DNA of 64,000 nt from Megalonaias nervosa. Lineage: Eukaryota > Mollusca > Bivalvia > Unionida > Unionidae. Where the stretch lies: the NCBI GenBank assembly GCA_016617855.1, contig JAECUM010001722.1, positions 1 through 64,000 on the forward strand. The letters run 5' to 3'. The translations under genes were made by a program, and so were the position numbers. Below, in pieces: positions 60,424-64,000 of this stretch. The notes beneath the pieces were generated by a model. It saw nothing but the letters and a program-made list of their open reading frames with translations. It did no database searches and was not told the origin of the DNA. The number at the start of each line of letters is the position of its first letter. Position 1 is the stretch's first letter.

Positions 60424-61620
60424 GTTAAGGATATGAATGGAATGAGGAAAAAGTTCTGGCATGCAAGATTTACGAACATTCAATTTGGATATTTCAAAAA
60501 AAAGTCTGAGGCTGCCAATGGAAACTGGGGCTTTCAGGCAGCCCAAATTAATATGACAGAATCATCCCTCTGCTTTGAAGTCTGCTAACTACTTGGTCAA
60601 TTTTCAGTGCAGAATCGCTTGCTTTTGGTGTCCTTAATAATGACTGCAGTCAATATACTTTCCATAATAACATTACACTGAAAAAGTCGATGTTAGGTAT
60701 GTACCAGCTAGATATAAGTGGATTTGAACAAGACAAAAAAAAAAATTAAGTCCTTTTATTCAAAGGTATATAATTTTAAAAGGCTTTTTGTCCAGATTTC
60801 AAACTACCATTGCCTAAAAGACTTCATACCAAAATATGTAGTTGAGCAAAGTTAAAATTTTTATTGTGTTTGTCGCACATGGTCATAAGCATAAGTCAGG
60901 TGTCTTGGGAGAGTCTCAAGTTAGAAACAGCTTTTGATTTTTAAGATGTGCAGTTTTTGAAACAAAATGCTTTTGATTCTGTTCAGTAAGGGTCATAACT
61001 GTATACCTTAAAGAGAAAAACAATTTATGCAGGAAGAATTTGGAAGTTTTGTGAAAGTGTTTGTTTTAAAAAGTGCAAGAACCCAGGTAATACTATAGTT
61101 TCAATATAGTAATATGTTAAGGATATGGGTGGAATGAGGGAAAAATTCAGGCAAGCAGGATTTACCAACATTCAATTGAGATCTTTCAAAATAAAATTTC
61201 TGGGACCACCAGGAGGCCTAAATTAATATAGCAGAATCATCACTGTACATAGAAATCTGCTGACTTCATGGTCAATTTTCAGTCTATAGTTAAAAAAAAC
61301 CCCACAAGTCCTTCTGTATTTTTTTTCCACAATGGTGTATTATTTATATGGGCTTCTGTTCCAGATTTAAAACAACCTAAAAGACTTTACTCATACCAGC
61401 ATATGCATTTAAACACGGTAAGTTGACATTTTTGTTACATGCAAATTTTAATGAATTTCAACAACTATCCTTATTTCTAGTGATGCATCTGGTTTTGGTA
61501 CATAGTCATGTCATTAGATACTATGGGAGAACCTCAAAACAGAAACAGCTCTTGATTTAAAAATGCAGATTTTCTAAAATAAATTGTTTCTATTCCATTC
61601 AGTAAGGACCACAAGAAATA
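60424..61620. repeat. Diverged tandem duplication, period ~692 bp
   Basis: GTTAAGGATATGAATGGAAT at 60424 matches GTTAAGGATATGGGTGGAAT at 61116. The match continues collinearly through GATTTACGAACATTCAATT / GATTTACCAACATTCAATT, TTGGTCAATTTTCAGT / ATGGTCAATTTTCAGT, CCTAAAAGACTT, and AGAAACAGCT.TTGATTT. The copies differ by many substitutions and indels, so the duplication is old. Confidence 0.85.
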
Positions 61621-61713
61621 ATCAGTTTTGGGCAGGACAAAATATCGATCCCCCCACCAAGAAATGCTTGCTTTGAAAAGCATGGCAATCTTACTAATAT
61701 AATCCATCATATT

Positions 61714-62074
61714 CACTGGTGTGTGATAGGATAATCCCACCGATGTGTGATATTATAACCCCACTGGTGTGGGATAGGGTAATCCATCTGGTGTGATAGG
61801 GTAATCCCACTGATGTGTGATAGGGTAATCCCTCCGGTGATTGGGTAATCCCACTGGTGTGTGATATGGTAATTTGTCTGGTGTGTGATAGGGTAATCCC
61901 TCGAGTGTGATAAGGTAATCCCACTGGTGTGTGATAGGGTAAACCCACCGTTGTGTGATAGGGTAATTTGTCTGGTATGTGATAGGGTAATCCATCCAGT
62001 GTGTGATAGGGTAATCCCTCTGGCATGATAAGGTAATCCCAGCTGTGTGTGATACGAAAATCCCACCTGAAGGT
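61714..62074. repeat. Minisatellite of 20-24 bp units (~15 units)
   Basis: Core unit GTGTGATAGGGTAATCCC followed by ACTGGT. Variants replace the middle by TTGTCTGGT, CCTCCGGT or CCATCTGGT, and some units are shortened to GTGATAAGG or GATTGGG. It is the source of three overlapping - strand frames (61694-62197, 61713-62066, 61753-61995) with a YHT-rich or PIT-rich repeat. I regard them as artefacts, because all three frames are open. Confidence 0.96.
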
Positions 62075-62332
62075 CAGAATTTGTAGGTAAGAGTGAGGCT
62101 TTAAAAAGTTTCTGCCCACAAATTCTCTGTGAGATTTTTCTGTCTCACACCAGCTCATATAATAGATTTCTTTCTCACAAGAAGATTGTGTTTGCAAAAA
62201 AATGTCATATCATTGGCATTGATATATCTTTAGAATTGCATTTAATTTTCTATAAGAGTATACATTTTTTTTTATTTACAACAAAATATTTGTTAAATCT
62301 TATCTTTGTAATTAGTCATTTGAAATAGGAGT

Positions 62333-62400
62333 ACAGTGAAACATGTACATAATGAACACTGTTGGGACTTTAACATTTTGTCCTTTAAGGACAAAGACCC
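62333..62400. mobile_element. TA-target MITE terminus fragment
   Basis: TACAGTGAAACATGTACATA, ATGAACACTG...TTGTCCTTTAAGGACAAAGA resembles the left end of the 59626 and 34990 elements. Confidence 0.4.
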
Positions 62401-62551
62401 TCAATATAGTGATTGAATGTATAGAAAATTAGGACAAATGCTTTTAAAATGCTGTCTTTATAAGCAGTTGTCATCTTTAAGGAGACGTCCATTTGGGCTT
62501 GTTACTCTGTATTCAGCATGCTATTTACTAAAGCAGTATTTAATATTTCAG

Positions 62552-62647
62552 AGTGACCCTGAAATCCGGTACATGAAAGTTCATGCCACCTGGGAGGTTC
62601 TGTCAAGATATGGGGAAATTCTCAAGATAAAAATGCCGTTGCAAGAG
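62552..62647 (+). CDS. Anoctamin family protein, coding exon 6
   Basis: 96 bp, phase 0/0, with acceptor TAATATTTCAG|AG and donor GAG|GTATGA. It encodes 32 residues beginning SDPEIRYM, then KVHATWEVLSRYGEILKI and KMPLQE. This is the family's conserved 'K.HAPWEVL..YAE.L.IKMP' strand-helix of the dimerisation domain, with Thr in place of the usual Pro. It joins exon 5 without any frame adjustment. The rest of the gene (end of the dimerisation domain, transmembrane core, calcium-binding site) must lie to the right of the window. Confidence 0.95.
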
Positions 62648-64000
62648 GTATGAATTTGTCTTGCTTGCAGTCACTGATACCATGACAGGTATGTTGGTTC
62701 AGCAGTACTGATGTTGACAGAATTGTTGTAAACAACCATATGATTTTGCAGTAAAAGTATTTAAGGTTTCAGCTCTCTTCTTTCTCTGTATATTATTATC
62801 CATCTTCTAGACATTGGTTATCAGACTGGTTTCCCTACAGAGCAAGAGAAACCACCAGTCTTAATGACAAAACACAGAATCATCTTTATTCAGATATGGT
62901 TATAATATATGATAAATCAATCATATTTTGAACATTTCTGTTTTTTATTACAAATTCAGGTATGAAAGATAATTTATAAATTTTTTGTTGATATAAATAA
63001 GTTACTTCCAATCCTATAATGATTTGCTGAGTTCAGAATGTCAGGCAAACTCTTAAACATCCTTTAAGGCTCCCATCTGGCAAATATTTTAGGTTTCAGA
63101 GTCAGAAAATGAATAAGGATAAGGATAAGGAATTGTACAGTCAGCAACAAAACCATATGCAGAATTGGAAAAAATAGTACTTGTACATTCAGTTGACATT
63201 ATTACCTTGCTTGACATTTACAACTTCATGACAGTGGTGACAGATATTACATTAAAAAACAAATGTACAAGGTAGGAGTCTGAATCATGATACATCATCA
63301 CTCTTGTGTCGAAGTATGGATTGCATCAACTGCTAAATTTTTGATACATATTGTGTTATGTATTGTGTCATCATGCAAGAACCATGATATGCATCATGTT
63401 ATGACCATGCATGTGATGCAGAGCTGTTCAAGGTATAAGTTGCAAACTTTTATGGCATGACTCTTCATGGAACATGGTAATGCAGACTGCTACCTTTTCA
63501 GCTAGTTTTGACAGTTTTGCAAAGTGTGTTGGAATTATTTAGCTGTGCTATGTTTTCAGATTTGTAGATGTGTATTAATTCTTTACAGTCACAATTTTTT
63601 TTCGATTGCAGATATGACTTGACTGATAAAATTGAATTATCCACAGTGTAATCAAGAAATCTGAAAATGTATAACAGTATTCCCCATATTATAGTTTACA
63701 ATTTGAAACATAATATAGTTATCCTTGTGCTTTCAAAGCATGAAAATATTGTGCACCTCGATATGTACATTGATATGTGTGTAATGACCTCGAACTCCAC
63801 AAACACCAATAAAACTAGAAACAGGAGACTTGAACTTGGGTCAGTGATAGTCCTTTGTGGTGCAAATGGTAAAAGCTTGTTTGGAATTTTGATAACACCC
63901 GTGGTGGTGTGGTTGCAGTTGTAATCTTACATAATTTAAAATAACTGGGGGAGTTTATTTTTCATGTTTCTGAGAATTGGCATAAGTAATCATTGAGTCA
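62648..64000 (+). other. Intron 6 of the anoctamin gene (incomplete)
   Basis: Starts GTATGA and runs off the window. AT-rich with no recognised repeat or exon. The 85-codon frame at 63667-63924 has no family signature or splice context that I can support. Confidence 0.6.

Larger units (their letters stand above)
57323..62551 (+). other. Intron 5 of the anoctamin gene (~5.2 kb)
   Basis: Starts GTAATG and ends TTTAATATTTCAG. It contains an Array-3 element, a TA-target MITE, a ~0.69 kb tandem duplication and a minisatellite. The remaining sequence (for example 58360-59620) shows no gene. Confidence 0.7.

Noticed and set aside
61694..62197. A 167-codon - strand frame with a repetitive YHTPVGLPYHT-type protein
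   Set aside because: It is the translation of the 20-24 bp minisatellite. All three - strand frames are open over the same stretch, and there is no start, splice or domain evidence.

Overview
This is a eukaryotic, intron-dominated window, AT-rich, and almost certainly from an invertebrate animal. A mollusc is the best guess. The grounds are the SINE types, the arrays of ~140-150 bp units inside repeats that end in ACTCTTGT, and abundant small hAT and TA-target MITEs; this assignment is inference. There are no bacterial-style genes, operons, CRISPR arrays or rRNA genes. Nearly all long open frames are chance frames or lie in repeats.

The one host gene I can support is the 5' part of an anoctamin (TMEM16-family) gene on the + strand. 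Six coding exons join in frame: 9595-9658, 20860-20946, 45351-45491, 56776-56840, 57161-57322 and 62552-62647. Together they give 205 codons: a variable acidic N-terminal tail, then the start of the cytoplasmic anoctamin dimerisation domain. The transmembrane domain would lie to the right of the window. Introns are about 11.2, 24.4, 11.3, 0.32 and 5.2 kb, plus one running off the end. The start codon has an in-frame stop 9 bp upstream within the same exon. The first two internal coding exons (2 and 3) are symmetric phase 1/1 exons, so they can be skipped without a frame change.

Region by region: 1-633 is the 3' end of a non-LTR retrotransposon (C-terminus of the RT ORF plus 3' UTR) followed by a TA microsatellite. 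Positions 700-9280 are intergenic or upstream DNA with SINEs, a degraded hAT-like copy and small tandem duplications. A hAT MITE and a SINE sit just upstream of the first coding exon. The large introns hold several layers of repeats: three tRNA-headed SINE groups (called A, B and C here), five hAT-type insertions with visible target-site duplications, three palindromic MITE groups, TA-target MITEs, minisatellites, and three related groups of array elements (Array-1, -2, -3). The array elements carry tandem units of about 137-150 bp, and most copies end in a shared ACTCTTG(T) terminus.

The most notable material is the array-element superfamily and its chimeric copy, a triple-nested insertion (MITE in SINE in minisatellite), a 1.7 kb CpG-rich hAT element, and repeats flanking exon 3 that could affect splicing or stability. 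I saw no clearly new enzymatic or defence system. Family names A-G and Array-1/2/3 are my own labels, and repeat boundaries are by eye unless a target-site duplication fixes them.
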